From Gammaproteobacteria bacterium (lineage in GTDB: Bacteria; Pseudomonadota; Gammaproteobacteria; PS1; Pseudothioglobaceae), in assembly GCA_029941485.1 (NCBI GenBank), contig JAPYOZ010000001.1, positions 1 to 62,662 on the forward strand: a stretch of DNA of 62,662 nt, in the 5' to 3' direction. The translations under genes and the position numbers were made by a program. The notes under the pieces were generated by a model. That model was given only the letters and a program-made list of their open reading frames with translations, was not told the DNA's origin and made no database searches. Shown piece by piece: positions 25,837 through 34,292 of this stretch (position 1 is the first letter of the stretch; each line of letters opens with the position of its first letter).

Positions 25837-26487
25837 TTAGCCTAGATTTTCATAAACACGATCTCTAACGTCATCAAGCGAACCAACGCCATTAGCCGCA
25901 CTGTATTTAGGTGCACTGTCGTCAGAGTTCATCCAAGACTGATAGTAGTCAACCAGTGGTTGAGTTTGCTCGTGGTACACTTCTAAACGAGAACGCACCG
26001 TGTCTTTGTTGTCATCAGCGCGTTGCACTAAGTCTTCACCAGTAATGTCATCCTTACCTTCTACTTTAGGTGGGTTATAAACAATGTGATAAGTTCGGCC
26101 AGAGGCTAAATGAGCACGACGGCCCGACATACGAGCAATGATGTCTTCATCAGGTACTTGGATCTCAACAACGTAGTCAATATTAACGTTGTCAGTTTTT
26201 AATGCTTCTGCTTGAGCAATGGTACGTGGAAAACCATCAAATAAAAATCCGTTTGCACAGTCACTTTCTTGAATTCTTTCTTTTACCAAACCGATAATAA
26301 TATCGTCAGACACCAAACCACCAGCGTCCATTACTTTTTTAGCTTCAATACCTAATGGCGTGCCAGCTTTTACGGCAGCACGTAGCATGTCACCCGTTGA
26401 TATTTGTGGTATGGAATATTTCTCACAAATGTTAGTTGCTTGTGTGCCTTTACCTGCGCCCGGAGGGCCTAATAGAATAATGTTCAT
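25837..26487 (-). CDS. adk: Adenylate kinase
   Basis: Adk interconverts ATP, ADP and AMP. The 216-residue long-form enzyme has the P-loop GPPGAGKGTQ (about 7-16), STGDMLR, GFPRTIAQA and the LID region (ARMSGRRAHLASGRTYH). The LID lacks the four zinc cysteines, as in other gammaproteobacteria. I chose the ATG at 26487, with AAGGA 9 bases upstream; a longer in-frame start is not family-like. In this setting Adk recycles AMP, which is released when AprBA turns over APS and by PPi-forming reactions. It follows pfp by 72 bases. Confidence 0.96.
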   Translation of the reverse strand: MNIILLGPPGAGKGTQATNICEKYSIPQISTGDMLRAAVKAGTPLGIEAKKVMDAGGLVSDDIIIGLVKERIQESDCANGFLFDGFPRTIAQAEALKTDNVNIDYVVEIQVPDEDIIARMSGRRAHLASGRTYHIVYNPPKVEGKDDITGEDLVQRADDNKDTVRSRLEVYHEQTQPLVDYYQSWMNSDDSAPKYSAANGVGSLDDVRDRVYENLG

Positions 26488-26559
26488 TACTTTTTTCCTT
26501 ATAAAATAAAAGTCCTTGTTTGTATTCCGTATGAATACAAACAAGGCCTCCTGTAAAAA

Positions 26560-27804
26560 TTAAACTTCAAATGGCGGTAGTTTTTTCTCAGCCATTTCTT
26601 TTTTCATCACCACATAATCCGGCAAGCCGTTTTTATACGGAGGATAGTTCTCACCTTCGATAAGCGGTTGTAGGTATTCACGACATGCAGCCGTAATACC
26701 AAAGCCATCATCAGAGATGTATTCCATTGGCATCATTTTTTCAACGTTAGCAATATCTTTCAATTCGCCTGAGCCAATTTCCCAAGTGTATGGGTTGTTT
26801 GAAGTACGGATAATGGCTGGCATCACAGAGTTTTTACCTTCTAGTGCCATATTAACAGCTGCTTCACCTAGTGCGTAAGCTTGCTCAACGTCAGATTCTG
26901 ATGCTAAGTGACGCGCCGAACGTTGTAAGTAATCTGCAACTGCCCAGTGGTATTTATAACCTAGCGCATCTTTGATTAAGTTGGCAACTACTGGAGCTGC
27001 ACCACCTAGTTGTGCATGACCAAAGTCATCACGTGTGCCTTGCTCTGCTAAGAATTTACCATCTGGCCATTTAGTACCTTCAGAAACAACAATCGTACAG
27101 TAGCCAAACTCTTTAACGTTTTTATCAACTTTAGATAAGAACTTAGTCTCATCAAAATCAATTTCTGGGAATAAGATAACCACTGGGATTGAATCATCAA
27201 CCAAACCACCCGCTGCTGCAATCCAGCCCGCGTGACGACCCATAACTTCAAGTACGAAAATCTTGGTAGAAGTTGCAGCCATTGAAGCAACGTCAAAGCT
27301 AGCCTCCATAGTAGAAACAGCAATGTATTTAGCTACTGAGCCAAAGCCTGGGCAGTTGTCTGTTACTGGTAAGTCGTTGTCAACTGTTTTAGGCACGTGA
27401 ATCGCTTGAATTGGGTAACCCATAGATTCAGATAATTGAGAAACTTTTAAACAAGTGTCAGCTGAATCGCCACCACCGTTGTAAAAGAAATAACCAATAT
27501 CGTGCGCTTTGAACACTTCGATCAATCTTTCATATTCTGCTTTATTCGCTTCTAAAGATTTCATCTTGTAACGACATGAACCAAAGCCACCAGAAGGCGT
27601 GTGTTTTAGCGCTGAGACATCAGTAGCTGATTCTTTAGATGTATCAATTAAGTTTTCAGTGAGTGCGCCGATAATGCCATTTTGACCAGCATAAACAGTG
27701 CCAATTTTGTCTGAATTTTTTCGTGCAGTTTCAATTACACCACAAGCGGAAGCATTAATCACGGCAGTTACACCACCAGATTGAGCGTAGAAAGCGTTTT
27801 TCAT
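26560..27804 (-). CDS. pfp: PPi-dependent 6-phosphofructokinase
   Basis: This 414-residue enzyme reversibly converts fructose-6-phosphate and PPi to fructose-1,6-bisphosphate and phosphate. Two diagnostic positions are visible. The GGGDS motif near residue 109 has Asp where ATP enzymes have Gly. PKTVDND near residue 138 has Lys where ATP enzymes have Gly. Both mark PPi dependence. Family members in symbionts and methanotrophs can also act on sedoheptulose-1,7-bisphosphate and replace dedicated phosphatases in the Calvin cycle. I chose the ATG at 27804, with AAGGGT upstream, over a TTG six codons earlier. It starts the pfp-adk-unknown-hppA string and is divergent from fbp. Confidence 0.94.
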   Translation of the reverse strand: MKNAFYAQSGGVTAVINASACGVIETARKNSDKIGTVYAGQNGIIGALTENLIDTSKESATDVSALKHTPSGGFGSCRYKMKSLEANKAEYERLIEVFKAHDIGYFFYNGGGDSADTCLKVSQLSESMGYPIQAIHVPKTVDNDLPVTDNCPGFGSVAKYIAVSTMEASFDVASMAATSTKIFVLEVMGRHAGWIAAAGGLVDDSIPVVILFPEIDFDETKFLSKVDKNVKEFGYCTIVVSEGTKWPDGKFLAEQGTRDDFGHAQLGGAAPVVANLIKDALGYKYHWAVADYLQRSARHLASESDVEQAYALGEAAVNMALEGKNSVMPAIIRTSNNPYTWEIGSGELKDIANVEKMMPMEYISDDGFGITAACREYLQPLIEGENYPPYKNGLPDYVVMKKEMAEKKLPPFEV

Positions 27805-27887
27805 CGTCGTACCCTTATTCAATTAAAATCAAAAAATTATACCCATAGCTGTTTTTCAGCATGCTGTTTTATAGTGATATTGGAATA

Positions 27888-27903
27888 TATCCCATTAGGG
27901 GTA
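27888..27903. promoter_or_regulatory. TATCCC-N4-GGGGTA palindrome between pfp and fbp
   Basis: An imperfect 6-4-6 inverted repeat (one arm mismatch) lies 49 bases before the fbp start and 9 bases before a TATAAG box at 27913-27918, so it covers the -35 region. It resembles the palindrome upstream of sat at 15053-15068. The same element could serve the divergent pfp operon. Confidence 0.4.
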
Positions 27904-27951
27904 TGTTAAACTTATAAGTATTGTTTTACTTAAAAAGGACGTACCCTCTCT

Positions 27952-28941
27952 ATGAAAAGATTAGATCAAGTATTATCCAATGACGGTGTGTCAGCTGAGC
28001 TAGAGCTTGTTATTAAAGACACAATGGTGGCATGTAAAGATATTGCCTATAAATTAGGCCAAGGTGAGCTAGCCGGTATTTTAGGTGCAACTGAAGATGA
28101 AAACATTCAAGGGGAAACTCAAAAGATGTTGGACGTTATTTCTAACGATCTTTTAAAAGATATCCTTTGCGCTAATCCTTATGTTAAAGGTGTAGGCTCT
28201 GAAGAAGAAGACTATACAATTGCCGGCCATGCTGATGGTAAATATTTGGTAACCTTTGATCCATTGGATGGATCTTCAAATATCGACGTTAACCTTTCTG
28301 TTGGAACGATTTTCTCTATTCTAGAGGCGCCTAATGACAACCGCACTGGTGACGATCAGGCTGTTTTCTTACAGCCTGGTAATAAGCAAGTTGCTGCCGG
28401 TTATGTTTTGTATGGCCCTTCTACATTACTTGTCATGACAACGGGTAAGGGCGTTAATTTATTCACACTAGACACTAACGTTGGAGAGTTTGTTCTAACC
28501 AAAGAGCAACTAAAAGTTACCGAAGACACTGCTGAATTCGCAATCAATATGTCTAACCAACGCTTTTGGGAGCCAGAGATGCAACAGTATATTGATGACT
28601 GTCTACAAGGTGAAGAAGGACCTCTAGGAAAACGTTACAACATGCGTTGGGTTGCTTCTATGGTTGCAGAGGTTCATCGTATTCTGATTCGAGGCGGTAT
28701 TTTTATGTACCCTTATGACAGTCGCGATCCAACCAAAGCAGGCAAGCTTCGTCTAATGTACGAAGGCAACCCGATGTCTATGATTGTTGAGCAGGCTGGC
28801 GGTCTTTCTTCTACTGGTCGTATGTGTATTATGGACGTAGAGCCAAAAGACATTCATGACCGTGTGCCGGTTATATTAGGTTCAAAAAACGAAGTGACTA
28901 AAGTGGTTGCTATGTTTGGTGACTATATTCCTAAAAAATAA
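27952..28941 (+). CDS. fbp: Class I fructose-1,6-bisphosphatase
   Basis: Fbp hydrolyses fructose-1,6-bisphosphate in the Calvin cycle and gluconeogenesis. The 329-residue protein carries the metal-binding motif FDPLDGSSNID (about 101-111), the earlier GSEEED element, and the substrate site around MVAEVHRIL and GGIFMYP. RLMYEGNPMS near residue 270 is typical of class I. AAGGACG supplies a ribosome site. It is divergent from pfp. Thiotrophic symbionts such as those of Riftia and Olavius are reported to lack Fbp and rely on PPi-PFK; this genome has both next to each other. Confidence 0.96.
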   Translation: MKRLDQVLSNDGVSAELELVIKDTMVACKDIAYKLGQGELAGILGATEDENIQGETQKMLDVISNDLLKDILCANPYVKGVGSEEEDYTIAGHADGKYLVTFDPLDGSSNIDVNLSVGTIFSILEAPNDNRTGDDQAVFLQPGNKQVAAGYVLYGPSTLLVMTTGKGVNLFTLDTNVGEFVLTKEQLKVTEDTAEFAINMSNQRFWEPEMQQYIDDCLQGEEGPLGKRYNMRWVASMVAEVHRILIRGGIFMYPYDSRDPTKAGKLRLMYEGNPMSMIVEQAGGLSSTGRMCIMDVEPKDIHDRVPVILGSKNEVTKVVAMFGDYIPKK

Positions 28942-28973
28942 AAGCTTATTTTTTACTTTAAAAGTTAAAGTGT

Positions 28974-29450
28974 TTAGTTAAAAACATAAGGGGTGACGAT
29001 CCATTCTTGATCGTCATTTACTTCAAGCACCAAACATTTGGCACCGCCATGATTTCGAATTTCACCTGATGCGCCTGGGTTAATTACCCAAGGCGTGGAT
29101 TCTTTATCAATAACTTGTTTATGCGTGTGCCCATAGATAACTACTTTAGCATCTGCATAAGCCAATCTTAATGATTCGTGCGATGGTTTGTGGTGTCCAT
29201 GAAGGTGTCCATGCTCAATGGCAATTTTGCCACTTGGAAACTCAAGAAATTCAATCGAATTGAGAGAGGTGATGTGATCGTCGTTATTGCCTTTAATGGC
29301 AATGAGTTTTTGTTTGGGCTTTAGCTGGCTTAAAGTATTCTCATTAATGATATCACCTGCATGAATAGCAATATCACATTGGTTGGCGATCTTAACAACT
29401 TCAGGATGAATAGCCCCATGAGAGTCCGACAATATACAAAGTTTTGGCAC
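28974..29450 (-). CDS. YfcE/MJ0936-family metallophosphodiesterase
   Basis: This 158-residue calcineurin-like phosphoesterase has the metal-binding motifs in order: SDSHG (about 8-12), HAGDI (about 30-34), KGNND (about 53-57), EHGHLHGH (about 79-86) and YGHTHKQ (about 105-111). Relatives cleave phosphodiester bonds in vitro and natural substrates are uncertain. It faces fbp tail to tail across 32 bases that hold only a weak AT-rich hairpin. No partner gene is nearby. Confidence 0.85.
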   Translation of the reverse strand: MPKLCILSDSHGAIHPEVVKIANQCDIAIHAGDIINENTLSQLKPKQKLIAIKGNNDDHITSLNSIEFLEFPSGKIAIEHGHLHGHHKPSHESLRLAYADAKVVIYGHTHKQVIDKESTPWVINPGASGEIRNHGGAKCLVLEVNDDQEWIVTPYVFN

Positions 29451-29654
29451 GGTAAAATTAAATATAAAACAAAGCGTGTAATTATACTTAAAACTTTAAT
29501 TTTTCTTGCTAAAACAACTATTTGTAATACCAACAAAGATAGTCGGTATTTTTTAAATAAAACAATGCAATATTGTCGGCTTTAATAGGCATAATATGTG
29601 CGTTCGTTTAGCGAATAAAGTTTAAAAAAAGAATTAAATAAATAGGAGATCAAC
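29451..29654. other. 204-base intergenic region with divergent upstream sequences
   Basis: This is the longest gap between genes in the window. It separates the divergent phosphodiesterase and SCP2-domain genes. It is very AT-rich, contains CATAAT and several short inverted elements (for example TACC and GGTA 17 bases apart), and ends with the ribosome site TAGGAG. I see no open reading frame with family character and no recognisable structured RNA. Confidence 0.5.
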
Positions 29655-30059
29655 ATGGCAGTATTATTTTCAGATGAGTGGATGAATCAATTAAAAGACG
29701 CTTGGAATGGTTCGGATGAAGTACGCGGTAAGTTAGCAGAAATTAATTTTTCATCAACTATCGCTTGTGGCTTTAAAGGCGATGGCACACCAACGGGTAT
29801 TTTTGTGGTTGAAAACGGCGAGTGTGTTCGTGCAGGTGGTTTTGACGGCGAAAGTGCTGATTGGGACATGCGTGCAGACAAGAAAAACTGGATGAAATGG
29901 TTAGACAAGCCTTTAGGTATGGCGTCAATGGGCATGGCAGTCACAATGGGTAAGTTAAAGTTTGAAAAAGGTGATTTTGGTTCAATGATCAAAGATCCTA
30001 GAATGGCAACACCATTCGTTAAAAGCTTTGCTTTAATGGGTGCAATTGGCGGTGAGTAA
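29655..30059 (+). CDS. SCP2 sterol-binding-domain protein
   Basis: This 134-residue soluble protein resembles the SCP2-type lipid-binding fold seen in bacterial sterol-carrier homologues. Supporting features are the amphipathic beta strands at 30-70, the DWDMRADKKNWMKWL stretch near residue 75, and the Met- and Gly-rich hydrophobic C-terminal segment (about 90-134) that forms the lipid tunnel in relatives. Substrate is unknown. A good ribosome site (TAGGAG) precedes the ATG. It is a single-gene unit closed by a strong terminator. Confidence 0.72.
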   Translation: MAVLFSDEWMNQLKDAWNGSDEVRGKLAEINFSSTIACGFKGDGTPTGIFVVENGECVRAGGFDGESADWDMRADKKNWMKWLDKPLGMASMGMAVTMGKLKFEKGDFGSMIKDPRMATPFVKSFALMGAIGGE

Positions 30060-30082
30060 TTGTTGACCAACTAAGCACGATT

Positions 30083-30109
30083 AAAACCCGCCTTTATGGC
30101 GGGTTTTTT
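30083..30109. terminator. Bidirectional intrinsic terminator after the SCP2-domain gene
   Basis: AAAACCCGCC, a TTTAT loop and GGCGGGTTTT form a strong stem with A and T runs on both sides. It overlaps the stop of the convergent yrfG gene and so can serve both transcripts. Confidence 0.92.
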
Positions 30110-30824
30110 ATGCGTGTGGTTTTACTGGCAAGGTATGCTCGAAAGTTTCAATGTTGATAAATCCTTCTACTAACTTAGTTTCAATTTTAGAACTGGGTTT
30201 GCTAATAGCCACAACAGTGCCGATACCAAATTTTTTAGCGGACTTTAAGACTGTTTTTGAATCGTCAAAGAAAACACTCTTGGCTTTGTCCAGGTGAATA
30301 GATTCATCTAATTTTTGCCAAAAATCTTGATCCTCTTTAGCTGCATCATAGTCATGTGATGAAATAATGGTATCAAAATATTGCTCTAAATTAGTGACTC
30401 GCATTTTTAATTGAATGGTTTTTCTGTGCGCGTTAGTGACTAAATAAATACGTTTGTTATGTTGTCTAGCTTGTTCTAGAAATTCTAAAACAAACGGGTG
30501 TATTTGGATTAAATGCGCCACATCTTCTTTGAGTTTAGCGATGTCTAATTCAAAGATTTTTTGCCAATAATCTAAACAGTACCAGTGCAACTTACCCTCC
30601 TCTGCACGCATCACAGGGTAGAACTTGTCTTTTGATTCTTGATGAGTAAGGTTGTGCTTATTGGCCAATACCAATGGTAAATACTCCATCCAAAAATGCA
30701 AGTCAAAATTCAGATCAAGCAACGTACCATCCATATCTAATAGAATGGTGTCAATCTCAGACCAGTTGATGGAAGAAGGGTTTGCCTTAGGCTTTGAGTT
30801 ATCCTCGACGCCAGCTTGTGCCAT
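30108..30824 (-). CDS. yrfG: HAD-family GMP/IMP nucleotidase YrfG-like
   Basis: This 238-residue HAD hydrolase aligns in style with E. coli YrfG, a purine nucleotide phosphatase. It has motif I as LLDMDGTLLDL (about 29-39) and the following FDLHFWMEYLPL segment. Motif II is LVTNAHRKT. Motif IV is VFFDDSKTVLKSA. The N-terminal 20 residues are a variable extension. The ATG at 30824 is preferred to a GTG at 30830, because AGGA lies 8 bases before it. It overlaps the end of cysS by 26 bases and is probably cotranscribed with it. Confidence 0.85.
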   Translation of the reverse strand: MAQAGVEDNSKPKANPSSINWSEIDTILLDMDGTLLDLNFDLHFWMEYLPLVLANKHNLTHQESKDKFYPVMRAEEGKLHWYCLDYWQKIFELDIAKLKEDVAHLIQIHPFVLEFLEQARQHNKRIYLVTNAHRKTIQLKMRVTNLEQYFDTIISSHDYDAAKEDQDFWQKLDESIHLDKAKSVFFDDSKTVLKSAKKFGIGTVVAISKPSSKIETKLVEGFINIETFEHTLPVKPHA

Positions 30825-32214
30825 TTGCACTGTCCTCTAAGATAACGCCTGATTCAGTCAGCTCATCGCGGATTTGGTCAGATAAAGCAAAGTCTTTATT
30901 GCCTTTTGCCTCGTTGCGTTGCTTGATCTTTGCATCAATGTCTTCATCGGCTAGGTCAACCCTTCTCTTTTTAGTACCCCCTTGAGGGGTGTGCTTTAAA
31001 AAGCTGTCTGCATCGGTTTGTAAAATACCAATATATCCACCAAGTTTCTGCAAGAGTTGAGCTAAAGCATTAGCTTGATCGATGTCTTTTTCACGCTCAG
31101 AATTAACCAATTTGGCCAATTCAAACAAAACACTCAGTGCAATTGAGGTGTTAAAGTCGTCATCCAGCGCTGCATTAAAACGTTTCTCAAAATCAAACCG
31201 TTGTGAAACTTCATCCATGGCCGCTTCTGATGCACTTAATCCACGCGTTGCTGTGTATAAGCGCGTTAAAGAAGACTTCGCCAAGTCCAAGTTATCATCA
31301 CTAAAGTTGAGCGGGCTACGATAATGCGAGCTCATAATAAAGTAGCGCAGAGTTTCACCATCGTAGCTTTCCAAAACCGTGCGAATGGTGAAAAAATTAT
31401 TCAGCGACTTACTCATTTTCTCATTGTCAATATTAACGAATCCAACGTGCATCCAAGTATTAACAAACGTGCAATCGTGCGCACCTTCAGATTGTGCAAT
31501 TTCATTTTCATGGTGTGGGAATGTCAAATCCATACCACCACCATGAATATCAAAATGGTTACCTAAATGGTGTGTTGACATGGCCGAACATTCAATATGC
31601 CAGCCTGGACGTCCATCACCCCAAGGTGATGACCAGCTTGGCTCAGATGGTTTAGCCATCTTCCACAAGACAAAATCTAGCGGGTCTCTCTTATCAGTTT
31701 CGATATCAACACGTGCACCAGCTTCAAGCTCATCTAGGTTTTTGCCCGAGAGTTTGCCATAGCCTTCAAAATCACGCACTGAGTAATAGACATCACCGTT
31801 CTTTCCTTGGTAGGCAATGCCTTTTTCAATTAATGCCTCAATCATATAAAACATTTGATCTATCGCATCAGTAGCACGCGGCTCTACATCGGGCGCCAAA
31901 ACGCCAAGCGCACGTTCATCTTCATGCATGGCTTCAATAAAACGATTGGTTATGCTGTAAATATCTTCTTTATTTTCAACCGCACGTTTGATGATTTTGT
32001 CGTCAATATCAGTGATATTACGAACATATTCCACCTTGGGAAAATGGCGTCTGAGATGGCGAGTAATAACATCAAACATCACCAAAACACGCGCATGCCC
32101 CATATGACAATAGTCATACACGGTCATGCCACAGACATACATTCCCACCTTGTTAGGGTCGATTGGATGAAAGACTTCTTTTTGTTTGCTAAGCGTATTG
32201 TAGATTTTAAGCAT
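30799..32214 (-). CDS. cysS: Cysteinyl-tRNA synthetase
   Basis: CysS charges tRNA-Cys. The 471-residue protein has the zinc/HIGH region YVCGMTVYDYCHMGHAR (about 27-43) and the KMSKS motif NEKMSKSLNN near residue 268. Zinc ligands include the Cys and His of GWHIECSAMS and HHENEIAQSEG. Near residue 409 it carries a TPQGGTKK stretch, which is about six residues longer than the E. coli enzyme at this point. The stretch is encoded by a 27-base sequence (30965-30991) that is also present in priA. The insertion lies in the C-terminal linker before the tRNA-binding helices, where it should be tolerated. Confidence 0.97.
   Translation of the reverse strand: MLKIYNTLSKQKEVFHPIDPNKVGMYVCGMTVYDYCHMGHARVLVMFDVITRHLRRHFPKVEYVRNITDIDDKIIKRAVENKEDIYSITNRFIEAMHEDERALGVLAPDVEPRATDAIDQMFYMIEALIEKGIAYQGKNGDVYYSVRDFEGYGKLSGKNLDELEAGARVDIETDKRDPLDFVLWKMAKPSEPSWSSPWGDGRPGWHIECSAMSTHHLGNHFDIHGGGMDLTFPHHENEIAQSEGAHDCTFVNTWMHVGFVNIDNEKMSKSLNNFFTIRTVLESYDGETLRYFIMSSHYRSPLNFSDDNLDLAKSSLTRLYTATRGLSASEAAMDEVSQRFDFEKRFNAALDDDFNTSIALSVLFELAKLVNSEREKDIDQANALAQLLQKLGGYIGILQTDADSFLKHTPQGGTKKRRVDLADEDIDAKIKQRNEAKGNKDFALSDQIRDELTESGVILEDSANGTSWRRG
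30965..30991. repeat. In-frame palindromic mini-repeat, copy 1 (in cysS)
   Basis: This 27-base sequence matches 56385-56411 at 26 of 27 positions. Its core is ACCCCCTTGAGGGGT, an imperfect palindrome. Read on the minus strand it encodes TPQGGTKK in cysS. Both copies have the same orientation and the same reading frame. The encoded peptide is extra relative to E. coli CysS. I found no third copy in the window. Confidence 0.85.
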
Positions 32215-32339
32215 GGCGCTATTTTACGTTAAACTGATGTGGATATAACTTGTTACAACAAGCCCTTATTTTTTATAGGAGATAAATTAGAGACTAATTG
32301 TATAATAAACTGATTTTTATTATTTTATTTGGAGAAAGT

Positions 32340-32939
32340 ATGAGCGTTTTAGTCACACAACAAGCACCTGATTTCACAGCTGCTGCAGTTTTAGCCAACG
32401 GTTCTATCGTTGATGATTTTCAGTTATCTAGCCTAAAAGGCAAGAAAATTATGTTGTTCTTTTATCCGTTGGACTTCACTTTTGTTTGTCCATCTGAAAT
32501 TCTAGCACATCATCATCGTATTGCAAAGTTTGCTGAGAAGGGTGTTGAAGTGGTTGGTGTTTCAGTAGATTCACAGTTTACCCATAACGCATGGCGCAAC
32601 ACGGCTCCAGCAGATGGCGGTTTAGGTGCAATCGATTTTCCATTAGTGGCTGATACAGACCACTCAATTATGGAAGCTTACGGTATTGTGCATCCAGCTG
32701 GCATCGCATTACGTGCTTCGTTTTTAATTGATGAAAATTTTGATGTGCGTCATCAAGTGGTAAACGATCTTCCATTAGGTCGTGATGTTGATGAAATGTT
32801 ACGCATGGTAGATGCACTTGATTTCCACACAACGCATGGTGAGGTTTGCCCTGCCGGTTGGCAAAAAGGCGACGAAGGCATGAAAGACACACCAGAAGGT
32901 GTGGCTGATTACTTAGCGAAAAACGCTGATAATTTGTAA
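32340..32939 (+). CDS. Typical 2-Cys peroxiredoxin (AhpC/Prx1 family)
   Basis: This 199-residue peroxidase reduces H2O2 and organic peroxides. The peroxidatic Cys50 lies in DFTFVCPSE and the resolving Cys170 in GEVCPAGW. The conserved Arg and Thr of the active site are present. The ATG at 32340 follows GGAG at the right distance, so the longer in-frame start 14 codons earlier is rejected. It is a single-gene unit closed by a terminator, with rubredoxin immediately after. A rubredoxin or thioredoxin donor is plausible, but the reductant cannot be read from the sequence. Confidence 0.92.
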   Translation: MSVLVTQQAPDFTAAAVLANGSIVDDFQLSSLKGKKIMLFFYPLDFTFVCPSEILAHHHRIAKFAEKGVEVVGVSVDSQFTHNAWRNTAPADGGLGAIDFPLVADTDHSIMEAYGIVHPAGIALRASFLIDENFDVRHQVVNDLPLGRDVDEMLRMVDALDFHTTHGEVCPAGWQKGDEGMKDTPEGVADYLAKNADNL

Positions 32940-32956
32940 TTAATTATTGGTTTAAT

Positions 32957-32985
32957 AAAGGGGAGTGATTCACTCCCCTTTTTTT
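32957..32985 (+). terminator. Intrinsic terminator after peroxiredoxin
   Basis: AAGGGGAGTGA and TCACTCCCCTT form a long perfect stem with almost no loop, followed by a run of seven T. The rubredoxin ribosome site begins about 12 bases later. Confidence 0.92.
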
Positions 32986-33006
32986 ATTTAAAAATTGGAG
33001 AAAATA

Positions 33007-33180
33007 ATGAAATTTAAAAAATTAAGATGCATTGTTTGTGACTGGGTTTATGACGAGTATTTAGGTTCACCAAGAGACGGCATTGAACCAAAAACAAAAT
33101 GGGAAGATGTACCTGAAGACTGGGTCTGCCCTGATTGTGGCGCAACTAAGGATCAATTCGATATGATCGAAATCGAGTAA
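33007..33180 (+). CDS. Rubredoxin
   Basis: This 57-residue electron carrier holds one iron in two Cys-x2-Cys knuckles, CIVCDWVYD (about 7-15) and CPDCGATKDQF (about 40-50). The aromatic core and the GIEPKTKWEDVPEDWVC stretch are typical. GGAG 7 bases upstream fixes the ATG at 33007. It lies between the peroxiredoxin terminator and leuB (36 bases away). A role in peroxide detoxification or other low-potential transfer is likely. Confidence 0.95.
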   Translation: MKFKKLRCIVCDWVYDEYLGSPRDGIEPKTKWEDVPEDWVCPDCGATKDQFDMIEIE

Positions 33181-33216
33181 AATAACTGTTTTATAATTCA
33201 TAACACGCAAAGACAA

Positions 33217-34290
33217 ATGTCAAAAGTATTAATATTGCCAGGTGATGGCATTGGCCAAGAAATTGTTGTTCAGGCGCTTAAAGTCATCGATCATCTTAAT
33301 CAAAACAACAGTTTAGGCATGGAGATTGTCCATGGTTTGGTTGGTGGCACGGCCTATGATGAAACCGGATCGCCATTGCCACAAGCGACGTTAGATGCGG
33401 CGCGTGAGTGTGATTCAATTTTACTTGGCGCTGTTGGTGGCTATCAGTGGGAGGCGCTAGAGCGCGATCTTCGCCCTGAACGTGGTTTGTTAGGCTTGCG
33501 CGCAGAGATGGATTTATTCTCAAACCTTCGCCCCGCTATTTTGTATCCACAATTGGCTAGCGCTTCAACTCTAAAAGAAGACATTGTTTCAGGACTAGAT
33601 TTGATGATTGTTCGTGAGTTAGTTGCCGGTATTTACTTTGGACAACCGCGTGGTATTGAGATTCGTGATGGCGAGCGCTATGGTTTTAATACCGCTACTT
33701 ACTACGAGTCAGAGATACGCCGCATTGGCCACTCAGCATTCAAAATTGCCCAAAAACGCGACAAGCGTGTATGTTCGGTCGATAAAGCCAATGTGTTAGA
33801 AGTATGTGAATTATGGCGCGACGTGATGATTGAGGTGGCTAAAGACTACCCAGATGTTGAGCTTTCTCACATGTATGTGGATAATGCAGCCATGCAATTG
33901 GTCAAAGAACCAAAGCAATTTGACGTCATGGTGACATCAAACCTATTTGGCGATGTATTGTCTGATTGTGCGGCCATGTTAACGGGCTCAATCGGCATGT
34001 TGCCAAGTGCCTCTATAAACAAAGACGGCTTTGGCATGTACGAGCCAATTCACGGTTCTGCACCAGATATCGCTGGTCAAGACTTGGCCAATCCACTGGC
34101 AACCATTTTGTCAGTTTCAATGATGTTACGCTACTCGCTTAATCAAGTGGCATTGGCTGATAAAATTGATGCAGCAGTAAACACCGTACTTGATCAAGGC
34201 TACCGCACACAAGACATTGCCAGTGATGGCGATACAGTGGTTGGCACATCTAAGATGGGCGATCTTGTAGTAAAAGCACTTCAAGGGTAA
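33217..34290 (+). CDS. leuB: 3-isopropylmalate dehydrogenase
   Basis: LeuB oxidises and decarboxylates 3-isopropylmalate in leucine synthesis, using NAD+. The 357-residue protein has the GDGIGQEI opening and the substrate motif around RPERGLLGLR (about 88-97). It also has LVRELVAGIYFG-type and YVDNAAMQL motifs, and the NAD+ site GSAPDIAGQD. leuA, leuC and leuD are not adjacent, which is unusual for gammaproteobacteria. It is followed by a glutaredoxin gene after two bases. Confidence 0.95.
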   Translation: MSKVLILPGDGIGQEIVVQALKVIDHLNQNNSLGMEIVHGLVGGTAYDETGSPLPQATLDAARECDSILLGAVGGYQWEALERDLRPERGLLGLRAEMDLFSNLRPAILYPQLASASTLKEDIVSGLDLMIVRELVAGIYFGQPRGIEIRDGERYGFNTATYYESEIRRIGHSAFKIAQKRDKRVCSVDKANVLEVCELWRDVMIEVAKDYPDVELSHMYVDNAAMQLVKEPKQFDVMVTSNLFGDVLSDCAAMLTGSIGMLPSASINKDGFGMYEPIHGSAPDIAGQDLANPLATILSVSMMLRYSLNQVALADKIDAAVNTVLDQGYRTQDIASDGDTVVGTSKMGDLVVKALQG

Positions 34291-34292
34291 TT

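Noticed and set aside
28942..28973. Possible terminator between fbp and the phosphodiesterase gene
   Set aside because: Only a weak AT-only hairpin (ACTTTAAAAGT) is present, without a G/C stem.
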